From NCBI GenBank assembly GCA_030682795.1, contig JAUXNJ010000040.1, positions 178,272 to 242,271 on the forward strand: DNA of 64,000 nt. Reading direction: 5' to 3'. The notes under the pieces were generated by a model that saw only the letters and a list, made by a program, of their open reading frames with translations, did not search any database and had not been told where the DNA came from. Origin of the DNA: Sphingobacteriaceae bacterium. Its GTDB lineage: Bacteria; Bacteroidota; Bacteroidia; UBA7662. Made by a program: the position numbers and the translations under genes. Of the stretch, positions 44,205-53,176 are shown in pieces (position 1 is the stretch's first letter; each line of letters begins with the position of its first letter).

Positions 44205-45191
44205 TTAAAATCCCATGATTTGACGAACTTCCTTGAGTGTGGCAGCGGCGCTGATGCTGGCTTTTTCGGCACCTTCACGCATCACCTTTTGTATGTAGGC
44301 CTCATTGCTGTCGATTTCTTTGATGCGCGCTTGAATGGGCGCTAAAAACGACAGCACATCGGCCGATAATTGTTTTTTTAAATCCCCATACCGAATGCTG
44401 CAATCGGCATAAGCCGCTTCAAAATGCGCCAGGGTATCGGGGGTGGATACCAGCTTGAGTAAGCTGAATAGATTGGCAATGGGCTCCGAAACGGGACTGT
44501 TGGGTTCGGTTGGGCCTGTATCGGTAACCGCCCGCATGATTTTTTTATGGATGATCGCGGGGTCTTCACTCAGGTAAATGGCATTGCCACCGCCTTCCGA
44601 CTTGCCCATCTTTCCGCTACCGTCTAAGCCGGGTACCTTCACCAAAGCTTCCCCAAAATTAAAGGGATAGGGCTCTGGAAAAACATCCACCTTGTAAAAG
44701 TGGTTGAAGCGGTTTACAAAATTGCGTGCCATTTCGAGGTGCTGCTCTTGGTCTTTGCCCACTGGCACTTTGGTAGCCTTGTGGATGAGTACATCGGCGG
44801 TCATAAGCACGGGATACGTGAGTAAACCAGCGTTCACATTGTTAGGCTGCTTGCGTACTTTGTCTTTAAACGACGCCACCTTCTCCAATTCCCCCAAATA
44901 GGCATGCATGTTTAGCAGCATGTAGAGTTCGGGGATTTCGCGGATATCGCTCTGCAAATAAACCGTGGCTTGCTCGGGATCGATGCCACAAGCCAGGTAT
45001 TCGACCAGCACCTGCCGCACACTTGCCCGCAGTTGTTGCGGATCGGGGTGGGTGGTAAGGGCGTGGTAATTGGCAATGAAGAAATAGCACTGGTGCTCCT
45101 GCTGCATGCGCACAAAGTTTTTCACCGCACCAAAGTAGTTGCCCAGATGTAATTGACCAGTAGATCGGATTCCCGAAACGACGATTTCCAT
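44205..45191 (-). CDS. trpS: Tryptophan--tRNA ligase
   Basis: 328 residues, class I synthetase. The HIGH-type motif is GQLHLGNYFGAV and the KMSKS-type motif is GSGKMGKSEGGG. The ATG at 45191 begins the family's usual start (MEIVVSGIRSTGQ); longer in-frame options are not protein-like. It attaches tryptophan to its tRNA. First gene of a pair with the deoxynucleoside kinase; divergent from plsC. Confidence 0.96.
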   Translation of the reverse strand: MEIVVSGIRSTGQLHLGNYFGAVKNFVRMQQEHQCYFFIANYHALTTHPDPQQLRASVRQVLVEYLACGIDPEQATVYLQSDIREIPELYMLLNMHAYLGELEKVASFKDKVRKQPNNVNAGLLTYPVLMTADVLIHKATKVPVGKDQEQHLEMARNFVNRFNHFYKVDVFPEPYPFNFGEALVKVPGLDGSGKMGKSEGGGNAIYLSEDPAIIHKKIMRAVTDTGPTEPNSPVSEPIANLFSLLKLVSTPDTLAHFEAAYADCSIRYGDLKKQLSADVLSFLAPIQARIKEIDSNEAYIQKVMREGAEKASISAAATLKEVRQIMGF

Positions 45192-45348
45192 AGCTGCGCA
45201 AAATACGAAAAAGCAAGTAGCTTGGAGGGTTAAATTGGCGCGAAATTTATCTACAGCCGAGGGACGCTTTGTGCTCCTCAACAAATCCCGCTCCAGCACG
45301 GCGCTAACAGCATTCAAAAGCATTTACGGCTAATTAACGTCGATTTAG

Positions 45349-45356
45349 TAGCTTTG
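45349..45356 (+). promoter_or_regulatory. Promoter -7 element of the plsC operon
   Basis: TAGCTTTG matches TAnnTTTG. The plsC ATG lies only 7 bases beyond it, so transcription probably starts at or just before the start codon. The -33 region has only a partial match (TTTA at 45323-45326). Confidence 0.5.
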
Positions 45357-45363
45357 CAGCTGC

Positions 45364-46104
45364 ATGAAAACCCTGAAAAAACGGCTTGGTCAACTTTGGA
45401 CCTTTTGGTTCCTGTTGTTGTTTGTTGTGAGCTTTTTATTGCAGTACCCCTTATATGCTGTTTTACTGCGTATTCCAAGGGCGCATCCTTGGGCGCACCG
45501 TTTGCGGGTGGCCTGGGCTTGGTTTTTATTTGCGGGTATTGGACTGCGTTTGCGGGTGCAGCATGAAGCTAAGCTCAAGCGTCGTACACCTTATATATAC
45601 TGCGCCAATCACACCAGCTACCTCGATATTCCCATTTTAGCGGCAGCGGTGCCGGGTACCTCGCATTTTATGGCCAAGCACGAATTGTCGAAAATACCCT
45701 TATTTGGATTGTTTTTTCGCACCATCGACATCGCTGTGCCTCGGGGACACCGGCGGGGTTCGCACCGGGCCTTTGAACAAGCCATGGACCGGGTGAAAAG
45801 GGGGGGCAACATCATGATTTTTCCAGAAGGCGGCATCCTGCCGGGAGCGCCAATGTTAAAAGCTTTTAAATCAGGTGCCTTTCGACTGGCCATTGCTAAC
45901 AACATTCCGGTTGTTCCGGTATCTTTGGTCGACAACTGGCAAATATTGGCGGATGAAAAATGGCCGGCACTTTCCCCACGGTTATCACGGGTAGTGGTGC
46001 ATGCCCCCATTTTTCCTGCCGATGTAAATTTTGATGAAGTATTGCTGCGGCAGCGCACGCATGAAATCATCGACAAAACTTTAAAATCCTATCATGAAAA
46101 TTGA
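45364..46104 (+). CDS. plsC: 1-acyl-sn-glycerol-3-phosphate acyltransferase
   Basis: 246 residues. After an N-terminal membrane segment the acyltransferase motifs appear in order: ANHTSYLDIP (HX4D), a glycerol-binding block around FFRTIDIAVPRGHRRGS, and FPEGGILPG. It makes phosphatidic acid for membrane lipids. Its 3' end overlaps gatC by 11 bases. Confidence 0.92.
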   Translation: MKTLKKRLGQLWTFWFLLLFVVSFLLQYPLYAVLLRIPRAHPWAHRLRVAWAWFLFAGIGLRLRVQHEAKLKRRTPYIYCANHTSYLDIPILAAAVPGTSHFMAKHELSKIPLFGLFFRTIDIAVPRGHRRGSHRAFEQAMDRVKRGGNIMIFPEGGILPGAPMLKAFKSGAFRLAIANNIPVVPVSLVDNWQILADEKWPALSPRLSRVVVHAPIFPADVNFDEVLLRQRTHEIIDKTLKSYHEN

Positions 46105-46384
46105 TTTGAACACAGTAGATCGCCTGGCGCACCTCGCGCGTTTGGAGTTTGACGAGGCCACCAAAGGCAAGATGCTCGACGATATGAACCGCTTTTTGGA
46201 GTTTGCCGAAAAGCTCAACGAGCTCGACATTGCCGAGGTAGAACCGCTTATTTATATGAATAGCGACCACAACGTGCTGCGCAAGGACGAGGTGATGCAG
46301 GTAATCGACCATGAAGCTGCTTTGAAAAACGCCCCAAAGCGCGATAGCGACTTTTTCCGCGTTCCAAAGGTGATAGACAAATAG
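46094..46384 (+). CDS. gatC: Aspartyl/glutamyl-tRNA amidotransferase subunit C
   Basis: 96 residues, the small chaperone-like subunit of GatCAB, which converts Glu-tRNA(Gln) or Asp-tRNA(Asn) to the amide. Visible marks are [14 protein letters not shown] near the start and [18 protein letters not shown] at the end. gatA and gatB are not in the window, so the complex is encoded at scattered loci. Confidence 0.95.
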   Translation: MKIDLNTVDRLAHLARLEFDEATKGKMLDDMNRFLEFAEKLNELDIAEVEPLIYMNSDHNVLRKDEVMQVIDHEAALKNAPKRDSDFFRVPKVIDK

Positions 46385-46388
46385 TGTT

Positions 46389-47102
46389 ATGCAAGAAATT
46401 ATCCGGCTTACCGACATCGGTCGACGATACATCATGGGCATGGAGGAAATTCACGCCATCAAATCGATCAGCGTAAACATCAATCGCAATGAATATGTGG
46501 CGCTGATGGGACCTTCGGGCTCGGGCAAATCCACCCTCATGAACATCATTGGTTGTTTAGATACGCCGAGCAAAGGCCAATACATCCTCAACAGCACCGA
46601 TGTAAGCCGCATGAACGACGAACAATTAGCTGAGATCAGAAACAAAGAAATCGGCTTCGTTTTTCAAACCTTCAATCTTTTGCCGCGCTCTACTGCCCTC
46701 GAAAATGTGGCCTTGCCGTTGGTATATGCGGGGGTAAGCAAGAGCGACCGCCTCGATAGGGCCAATGAAATGTTGCGTTTGGTGGGCCTGCAAGATCGGG
46801 TGCACCACAAGCCCAATGAATTATCGGGCGGCCAGCGCCAGCGTGTGGCTGTAGCCCGGGCCTTGGTAAACAATCCCAGCATCATCCTCGCCGACGAACC
46901 CACCGGTAACCTCGATACCAAAACCTCTTACGAGATCATGGCGCTTTTTGAAGAAATTCATGAAAACGGAAACACCATCATTCTTGTTACTCACGAGGAA
47001 GACATTGCCCGGCATGCCCACCGCATCGTTCGTTTGCGGGATGGTTTGGTGGAAAGTGATGGCTTAAACAACAACGTCATACGTTTGAAAGACAAAGCAT
47101 GA
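46389..47102 (+). CDS. ABC transporter ATP-binding protein, MacB/LolD type
   Basis: 237 residues with Walker [11 protein letters not shown]-loop FQTFNLLP, signature [15 protein letters not shown] and Walker [12 protein letters not shown]. This set is typical of LolD/MacB/FtsE ATPases that work with FtsX-like permeases to move lipoproteins or peptides without true import. A MacB-type permease lies at 50121-51365, 3 kb away. It overlaps the adenosyltransferase gene by four bases. Confidence 0.9.
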   Translation: MQEIIRLTDIGRRYIMGMEEIHAIKSISVNINRNEYVALMGPSGSGKSTLMNIIGCLDTPSKGQYILNSTDVSRMNDEQLAEIRNKEIGFVFQTFNLLPRSTALENVALPLVYAGVSKSDRLDRANEMLRLVGLQDRVHHKPNELSGGQRQRVAVARALVNNPSIILADEPTGNLDTKTSYEIMALFEEIHENGNTIILVTHEEDIARHAHRIVRLRDGLVESDGLNNNVIRLKDKA

Positions 47103-47650
47103 AAATTTATACCAAGACTGGCGATCAGGGCCAAACTTCGCTCATTGGCGGGGTGCGGGTGTCGAAAGCTCATATTCGCATTGAAAGTTATGGCACTGTA
47201 GATGAGCTCAATAGCTGGATGGGGATGCTCCGGGCCTACGGTCTCGAGCCAACCACCGATGCCTTGCTCAATAACATCCAAAACCAGCTTTTTGTGATGG
47301 GTTCGCACTTGGCAGCCGATCCAGAGAAGTCGCGCATGCAGCTGCCCGAGTTTGATCCTGCTTTTACAAAGGCCCTGGAAGATGGCATCGATCAATTACA
47401 AGCTACTTTGCCTGAGCTCAAGAACTTTGTGTTGCCTGGCGGCAATCATCCTGCCTCAGCTGCCCACCTGGCACGTTGCGTGTGCAGGAGAGCCGAACGT
47501 TTGGTGGTAGCCCTTTCGGAGCACGAAGCCGTAAATCAACATTTGTTGGAATATTTAAATCGATTATCCGACTATCTCTTCACCCTGGCCCGAAACCTAT
47601 GCGTAACGGCTGGAAACGAAGAAATTCTTTGGCAACCGGCCCGGAAATAA
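47099..47650 (+). CDS. Cob(I)yrinic acid a,c-diamide adenosyltransferase, PduO type
   Basis: 183 residues. [20 protein letters not shown] is the ATP-binding start of PduO-type [16 protein letters not shown] and [11 protein letters not shown] complete the active site, with the C-terminal [13 protein letters not shown] motif. It builds adenosylcobalamin from cob(I)alamin and ATP. No other cobalamin gene or cobalamin riboswitch is seen nearby. Confidence 0.94.
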   Translation: MKIYTKTGDQGQTSLIGGVRVSKAHIRIESYGTVDELNSWMGMLRAYGLEPTTDALLNNIQNQLFVMGSHLAADPEKSRMQLPEFDPAFTKALEDGIDQLQATLPELKNFVLPGGNHPASAAHLARCVCRRAERLVVALSEHEAVNQHLLEYLNRLSDYLFTLARNLCVTAGNEEILWQPARK

Positions 47651-47724
47651 GAAGTTATTCACTTCGGTTGAAAAAATAAACGTAACGTAATGAAGTTCTT
47701 AGGTGGAACTTTCAATGATAAATC

Positions 47725-47732
47725 TATATTTG
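47725..47732 (+). promoter_or_regulatory. Promoter -7 element of the DUF2795 gene
   Basis: TATATTTG matches TAnnTTTG. Its expected start of transcription (~47739) is downstream of an in-frame ATG at 47690 and 17 bases before the ATG at 47756, which supports the shorter protein. Confidence 0.5.
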
Positions 47733-47755
47733 CGAAAATATTAAAAGAAAAAGCT

Positions 47756-47977
47756 ATGTACTGGACCTTAGAATTGGCTTCACATTTGGAAGATGCCCCG
47801 TGGCCCGCAACCAAGGAAGAACTCATTGATTTCGGCATTCGTTCTGGTGCACCCTTGGAGGTGATCGAAAACCTGCAAGAGCTCGAAGATGATGGAGAGC
47901 CTTACGAAACCATCGAAGAGATTTGGCCGGACTACCCGACGAAAGACGATTTCTTCTTTAATGAAGACGAATATTAA
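47756..47977 (+). CDS. DUF2795 family small acidic protein
   Basis: 73 residues starting MYWTLELASHLEDAPWPATK, strongly acidic at the end (FFFNEDEY). The DUF2795 core is the helix-turn segment IRSGAPLEVIENLQELEDDG. Such short proteins are very conserved in Bacteroidota, but their role is unknown. The start was chosen from the promoter position and conservation pattern. Confidence 0.85.
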   Translation: MYWTLELASHLEDAPWPATKEELIDFGIRSGAPLEVIENLQELEDDGEPYETIEEIWPDYPTKDDFFFNEDEY

Positions 47978-47980
47978 ATG

Positions 47981-48008
47981 AAAATCCCGCAACAGCGGGA
48001 TTTTTTTT
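47981..48008 (+). terminator. Terminator after the DUF2795 gene
   Basis: A 9-bp stem (47982-47990 with 47995-48003), loop AACA, then eight T. The stem is the same as in the terminators at 42934 and 48914. Confidence 0.92.
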
Positions 48009-48050
48009 GGCCTTGCGGAAGTTGTTTCGAGACCTCAGGCTACACAGCGG

Positions 48051-48776
48051 TTAGTCGGCACCGTTGCCCGTTTTTACTTCAGTTTTCTTACGCAATCGCA
48101 TGTTCAGTACTTCTACCAGCATCGAAAAAAACACGGCGAAGTAGATGTAGCCCTTGGGCACATGTTGCTCAAAGGCTTCGATGGCCAGCATGAAGCCAAT
48201 CAACATTAAAAACGACAAAGCCAGAATTTGCAAGCTTGGATGCTGGTTGATGAAGTTGCTGATGCGGTTGGCAAATACCATCATAATAATGATGGAGACA
48301 ATTACCGCAGCAATCATGACCGGGATATTGGTGGTGAGGCCAATGGCGGTAAGGATCGAATCGAAGGAAAATACCAAATCGAGCAGTACAATTTGAAAGA
48401 GGATGCTACCCATGGATGCTTTTTTACCAGTTTCAATACCAGGCCTGTCTTCAATGCCTTCCACCTTGTGGTGAATTTCCATGGTGCTTTTGCCAAGAAG
48501 GAACAAGCCGCCTGCCAATAAGATCAAATCGCGTCCACTAAAAGGCATTTCCATCACCGTGAATAATGGCTGGTTAAAACCAATGAGCCAGCTGATACCG
48601 AGCAACAGTAGCACCCTGAACACCATGGCAAGACTTAAACCTATGAGTCGCGCGCGGGGTTGTTGCTCGGCGGGAAGTTTGTTGGTGACAATGGAGATGA
48701 AGATGATGTTGTCGATGCCTAAAATGACCTCTAAGAAGGTGAGTGTTAAAAAGGCGATGATGATTTCGGTGCTCAT
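48051..48776 (-). CDS. TerC family integral membrane protein
   Basis: 241 residues with about seven helices. FLEVILGIDNIIFISIV is the TerC signature with an intramembrane Asp; a second one, LVFSFDSILTAIG, is in the second half. Members are linked to tellurite resistance and to manganese export or metalation of secreted enzymes. No tellurite genes are near, so a metal-export role is more likely (inference). Confidence 0.9.
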   Translation of the reverse strand: MSTEIIIAFLTLTFLEVILGIDNIIFISIVTNKLPAEQQPRARLIGLSLAMVFRVLLLLGISWLIGFNQPLFTVMEMPFSGRDLILLAGGLFLLGKSTMEIHHKVEGIEDRPGIETGKKASMGSILFQIVLLDLVFSFDSILTAIGLTTNIPVMIAAVIVSIIIMMVFANRISNFINQHPSLQILALSFLMLIGFMLAIEAFEQHVPKGYIYFAVFFSMLVEVLNMRLRKKTEVKTGNGAD

Positions 48777-48908
48777 GGCAGCGCTGAATTAGGCAACAAT
48801 ATTAGCGTTTTTTTAGACGTTGCAACACGCATTTAAAAACTAATTCTTGGCAGCCAATGGCTCATAAATTACGTACAAACTGCGCCTCGGATGGGGCGGG
48901 GTTTAGGC

Positions 48909-48935
48909 AAAAAAAATCCCGCCGAAGCGGGATTT
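48909..48935 (-). terminator. Terminator of queA
   Basis: A 9-bp stem (48914-48922 with 48927-48935), loop CGAA, followed on the minus strand by eight T; 22 bases after the queA stop. Stem and loop are identical to those of the terminator at 42934. Confidence 0.9.
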
Positions 48936-48956
48936 CAAATTGGGTTCGAGGCCTTC

Positions 48957-50006
48957 TTAGATGATCAACATCGCATCGCCATAGGTGAAGAATCGATATT
49001 TCTCTTTCATGGCCACTTTGTAGGCATTCATGAGATTGTCGTAGCCTGCAAAAGCACTGGCCATCATCAACAAAGTAGATTCTGGGAGGTGGAAATTGGT
49101 AATCATGCTGTTGGCAATGCTGAATTCGTAGGGAGGAAAGATAAACTTGTCTGTCCAGCCACTCACCGGCTTCATATGTCCATTCGCCGAAACAGCACTT
49201 TCTACGGCGCGCATGCTGGTAGTACCAACGGTGCAAATGCGTCGACGCGCGTCAATGGCCGCATTCACGGTGTCGCAAGCCAACTGATCAACTTCAAAAT
49301 TTTCGCTTTCAGACTTATGCTTCGTTAAATCTTCTACTTCAACCGAACGAAAGGCACCCAAGCCTATATGCAAGGTGATCTCTGCAAAGTTTACACCGTT
49401 GATCTCCAAGCGCTTCATAAGTTCTCTGCTAAAGTGCAAACCTGCCGATGGAGCGGCAACAGCCCCTACATGCTTGGCGTAAATGGTTTGGAAACGCTCG
49501 CGGTCGTCGGCAATCACATCTCTTCCGAGAAGCTTAGGGATAGGTGTTTCTCCTAAAGAGTCGAGCACAGCGGTTAATTCCTCATCGCTGCCATCAAACA
49601 AAAAGCGGATGGTGCGACCACGAGAAGTAGTATTGTCGATGACCTCGGCTACCAAGGCGTCGTTTTCACCGAAATACAGTTTATTGCCAACTCGGATTTT
49701 ACGGGCTGGATCAACCAATACATCCCACAAACGCATTTGTTTGTTGAGTTCGCGCAGTAAAAAGACTTCGATTTTGGCGCCTGTTTTTTCCTTATTGCCA
49801 TACATACGGGCAGGGAAAACACGGGTGTTATTAAAAACCATTACGTCTCCGTCGGTAAAATACTGTAGAATATCGCGAAAATGCTTGTGCTCGATGCTGC
49901 CATCTTTGCGATTAAGCACCATTAAGCGAGAATCATCGCGGTTGGGAGTTGGATTGGCGGCTATTAAACTGCTGGGTAGGTCGAATTTAAACTCGGATAA
50001 TTTCAT
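48957..50006 (-). CDS. queA: S-adenosylmethionine:tRNA ribosyltransferase-isomerase
   Basis: 349 residues. It transfers the ribosyl part of SAM to preQ1 in tRNA, making epoxyqueuosine at the wobble position. Family blocks are [46 protein letters not shown] and [20 protein letters not shown]. The length is standard. Single-gene transcript with its own promoter and terminator. Confidence 0.96.
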   Translation of the reverse strand: MKLSEFKFDLPSSLIAANPTPNRDDSRLMVLNRKDGSIEHKHFRDILQYFTDGDVMVFNNTRVFPARMYGNKEKTGAKIEVFLLRELNKQMRLWDVLVDPARKIRVGNKLYFGENDALVAEVIDNTTSRGRTIRFLFDGSDEELTAVLDSLGETPIPKLLGRDVIADDRERFQTIYAKHVGAVAAPSAGLHFSRELMKRLEINGVNFAEITLHIGLGAFRSVEVEDLTKHKSESENFEVDQLACDTVNAAIDARRRICTVGTTSMRAVESAVSANGHMKPVSGWTDKFIFPPYEFSIANSMITNFHLPESTLLMMASAFAGYDNLMNAYKVAMKEKYRFFTYGDAMLII

Positions 50007-50032
50007 GCGGTATATTATTCCTTACAAGCTGG

Positions 50033-50064
50033 CAAAGATACGCTTTTATAAAAATTAACACCAA
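50033..50064 (-). promoter_or_regulatory. Promoter of queA
   Basis: On the minus strand TATCTTTG (50040 to 50033) matches the -7 consensus, and TTG (50064-50062) is 21 bases upstream. Predicted leader ~20 bases. Confidence 0.55.
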
Positions 50065-50120
50065 TGCTTTTATAGCTCTTTGCGATATCGGTGAAAGGGC
50101 CGTAAATTGCCCTTCTTTAT

Positions 50121-51365
50121 ATGATACTTAAACTCGTTCGAGAAGGCTTTTTGTTTGCTTTGTCCGCATTGTGGGGCAATCGCTTGCGTACTGTTTTATC
50201 GCTCTTAGGCATTACCATCGGCATTTTTGCTGTTATTTCAGTTTTTACTTTTGTGGATTCTTGGGAAATGCGCATCCGCAGTAGCCTTTCTTCGCTGGGC
50301 GATGATGTGGTGTATCTCGAAAAATGGCCATGGCAATTTGGCTCTAGCTACCCCTGGTGGAAGTACATGAACAGGCCAGTAGCCAGTTATAAGGAGTTTG
50401 AGATGCTGCAGGACCGTACGCAAACGGCGCGGGTTATGACCATGACTACCAATGTAAATGGCGGGGTAGCCAAGGCTGGTAATTTATCGCTAAATAGCGC
50501 TACGGTTAAGGCGGTTTCGCACGATTACCAGGTGCTGCGCGAGTTTGAGATTTCGAAAGGCCGCTATTTTAGTCCCAACGAATCCCAACTCGGAAGTCGC
50601 GTAGTGGTGCTCGGAGCCTCGGTAGCCGATGCGCTTTTTCCCAACATTGACCCTACCAACAAACAAGTGTTGGTGATGGGGCAAAAGCTTACCGTGATTG
50701 GGGTGCTGGCGCAAGAAGGCAACAATGCCATCAATATGAGCATTGACAATGAGTTTTTGGTGCCGATCAATATGGTGCGACGTGTGCGAGGGGGGGATTT
50801 CGGGAGGCTCTATCCCATCATCATGGTTCAGCCCAAATCGGGGATTCCTGTGGCTGAGTTGAAAGCCGAGTTAACGGGCCATATGCGTGCCATTCGGCGG
50901 ATTCGGCCCACAGAGGAAGATAATTTTGCGCTGAATCAGATATCGTTTTTGGCCAACCAGCTTGGACAGCTTTTTAGTGCTTTGACCGTGATAGGCTGGT
51001 TGGTAGGCGGCTTCTCGATTTTAGTGGGGGGCTTTGGCATTGCCAACATCATGTTTGTATCGGTGTACGAACGCACCAGTCAAATCGGTATTCAAAAGGC
51101 CCTTGGTGCTAAAAATTACTTTATCCTCCTGCAGTTTTTAATAGAGTCGGTAGTGTTGAGTTTGATGGGTGGGGTGTTGGGTTTGCTTGTTGTATGGATC
51201 ATGACCCTCATTGCCACTTACGGCTTCGATACAGAGCTCACGCTCACGTTGGGTAACATCCTATTGGCGGTGACGGTATCGGTGGTTATTGGCGTGATAG
51301 CGGGCTTGTTGCCGGCTTTACGGGCTTCGCGCATGGACCCGGTGGAGGCCATCCGTTTTAATTAA
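50121..51365 (+). CDS. ABC transporter permease, MacB type
   Basis: 414 residues: N-terminal membrane helix (LLGITIGIFAVISVFTF), a ~240-residue periplasmic MacB_PCD domain, then three helices of the FtsX fold with YERTSQIGIQKALGAKNYFI between the first two and ASRMDPVEAIRFN at the end. It would couple ATP hydrolysis to movement of a periplasmic substrate. The ATPase at 46389-47102 is a plausible partner. It shares the bases TTAA with the convergent trkH gene for both stop codons. Confidence 0.9.
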   Translation: MILKLVREGFLFALSALWGNRLRTVLSLLGITIGIFAVISVFTFVDSWEMRIRSSLSSLGDDVVYLEKWPWQFGSSYPWWKYMNRPVASYKEFEMLQDRTQTARVMTMTTNVNGGVAKAGNLSLNSATVKAVSHDYQVLREFEISKGRYFSPNESQLGSRVVVLGASVADALFPNIDPTNKQVLVMGQKLTVIGVLAQEGNNAINMSIDNEFLVPINMVRRVRGGDFGRLYPIIMVQPKSGIPVAELKAELTGHMRAIRRIRPTEEDNFALNQISFLANQLGQLFSALTVIGWLVGGFSILVGGFGIANIMFVSVYERTSQIGIQKALGAKNYFILLQFLIESVVLSLMGGVLGLLVVWIMTLIATYGFDTELTLTLGNILLAVTVSVVIGVIAGLLPALRASRMDPVEAIRFN

Positions 51366-53176
51366 CCCACCAGGATGTGCGCCTTGGGATAGCGGTAATT
51401 GGTGGAGTCTACGCGAGAAGCCAAGGCGAAGGCCAAGGTGAGCGTGCCTACGCGACCGATGTACATCGATGAAATCAGAATTAATTTGCTTGGCGTGCTT
51501 AAATCGGGTGTAATGCCGCGGGTAAGTCCCACGGTACAAAAGGCAGATACTTGCTCAAACACCAAGTCGAGCACCGACATTTTTGGCTCAAAATAAGCCA
51601 AGAAAAAGGTGCCCATGAGGATGTAGGTGGCCGAGAAGATGAAAATAGTAAAGGCTTTGTTGAGCAAGTCAAACGAGATAGAGCGTCCTCCGAGTTCTAA
51701 ACTTTTTTTGCCACGAATGGTGGTGATTACAGATAGAAAAATGAGCACAAAGGTGCTGGTTTTGATACCTCCTCCGGTAGAACCGCTGGAAGCACCAATG
51801 AACATCAAAAAGATAAATAAAATGGCAGTGGGTGTGCTCAGCGCGCCAATGGCAACTGTATTAAAGCCGGCAGTACGGGTGGTAACGGATTGAAAAAAGG
51901 CAATGACAAAACGCTCAAAGCTACTTTTTCCAGCAAGTACGCCATTATACTCTAGCAAATAAAACACCACCATGCCAAAAATAATCAAAGCAAAACTGGC
52001 CCAAACGGCAATGCGAGTCGACAGCTTCCAGCGTTTCCAAGGCGCCGCCATACGCGCACGGATGTTTTTTATGCCAAAAATATCGCGCATGGCTGGAAAG
52101 CCCAAGCTGCCAAAAATGATCAGCACACCAATTACAATGTGGAGTATGTAGGCATTTTGTAAATAGTCTTGATTTAAACCATTGCTCATCAATGAAAAGC
52201 CAGCATTACAAAAGGCGCTAATGGCATGAAAAACTGATTGAAAAATCATCTCTCCTGTATCGTCGTAAAAAGGTGCATTCACATCCCACAGTAAATAAAG
52301 GAGGAAGGCGCCAATACTTTCAATCAATAAGGTGAACACTACGATTTGTCGCAACATGCCTTTGGCGTTGAACAGACTGTCTTCCGACATAAAATCGCGA
52401 ATCATGGCTTGATGACTAATGCCCACGCCTTTTTTGAGGAAAAGGGCGAAAAAGGTGGCAAAGGTGAGGATGCCAATGCCTCCTAATTGAAACAGCAAAA
52501 GGATTACCAGGTGACCTTTGAAGGTAAAATAGGTAGCCGTATCTACCACGGCCAATCCAGTTACACAAGCCGCACTTACTGCCGTAAACAAGGCATCGAT
52601 AAAGGGCATACTGCCTTTGGCGGTGGTCATTTCGGGGAGCATGAGCAACCCGGTACCTATCAATAAAAGCAGTAAAAATGAATATATAAAGGTAGTGGCT
52701 GGTTTGAGTTTGATGCTTGGTATGCTGGTGCTTACTTTGGTTACTTCTAATCCCACCAACAGCAATAAGTAACTTTGGATAAACAGGATGTAAAAGGGGG
52801 TAAAGTTTTCGATGTTTAAGCGTAAGAAGAGGTTTTCAAGGGCATTAAATCCAAATAAAAAAACACTGATGATGTCGAAAAGCAAGAGCACAATCAGGGC
52901 GGCCTCAAACAAGGAATTGCGGATGTATTGCCATGAATGAATGGCGAAAATAACCCGGATGACGTAGCTCAGTACAAAAAAGCCAAAGATTGATTTGGTA
53001 ATGCCCACCAATAAATTTAGTCTTTCTGGGGGGTGTGGAAAGCCGTAATAATACAAGAACACCGTGAGCACCAATAAACTAGCAAGGGTACGCAGCCAAC
53101 TGAGGGCGCGCAGCACTGGCTCTTTGTTTTGGTAAACAAATAGCAGTATTTTTTCCCGGGTAGCGAGCAGTCCCAC
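51362..53176 (-). CDS. trkH: TrkH family potassium uptake protein
   Basis: 604 residues. Four pore loops are visible with their filter glycines: SAACVTGLAVVD, ISAFCNAGFSLMS, VTTRTAGFNTVA and VSAFCTVGLTRGI. An extra N-terminal hydrophobic region (residues ~20-160, about four helices) precedes the core, giving a longer protein than E. coli TrkH. No trkA is adjacent. The start directly follows the kinase gene, so it ends an operon of aminotransferase, sugar kinase and transporter. Confidence 0.92.
   Translation of the reverse strand: MGLLATREKILLFVYQNKEPVLRALSWLRTLASLLVLTVFLYYYGFPHPPERLNLLVGITKSIFGFFVLSYVIRVIFAIHSWQYIRNSLFEAALIVLLLFDIISVFLFGFNALENLFLRLNIENFTPFYILFIQSYLLLLVGLEVTKVSTSIPSIKLKPATTFIYSFLLLLLIGTGLLMLPEMTTAKGSMPFIDALFTAVSAACVTGLAVVDTATYFTFKGHLVILLLFQLGGIGILTFATFFALFLKKGVGISHQAMIRDFMSEDSLFNAKGMLRQIVVFTLLIESIGAFLLYLLWDVNAPFYDDTGEMIFQSVFHAISAFCNAGFSLMSNGLNQDYLQNAYILHIVIGVLIIFGSLGFPAMRDIFGIKNIRARMAAPWKRWKLSTRIAVWASFALIIFGMVVFYLLEYNGVLAGKSSFERFVIAFFQSVTTRTAGFNTVAIGALSTPTAILFIFLMFIGASSGSTGGGIKTSTFVLIFLSVITTIRGKKSLELGGRSISFDLLNKAFTIFIFSATYILMGTFFLAYFEPKMSVLDLVFEQVSAFCTVGLTRGITPDLSTPSKLILISSMYIGRVGTLTLAFALASRVDSTNYRYPKAHILVG

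Noticed and set aside
47099..47650. Cobalamin riboswitch for the adenosyltransferase
   Set aside because: The gene overlaps the preceding ABC gene, and no B12-box-like leader is present upstream of the operon.
47690..47755. N-terminal extension of the DUF2795 protein
   Set aside because: The promoter -7 element lies inside it, so the predicted mRNA starts after this ATG.
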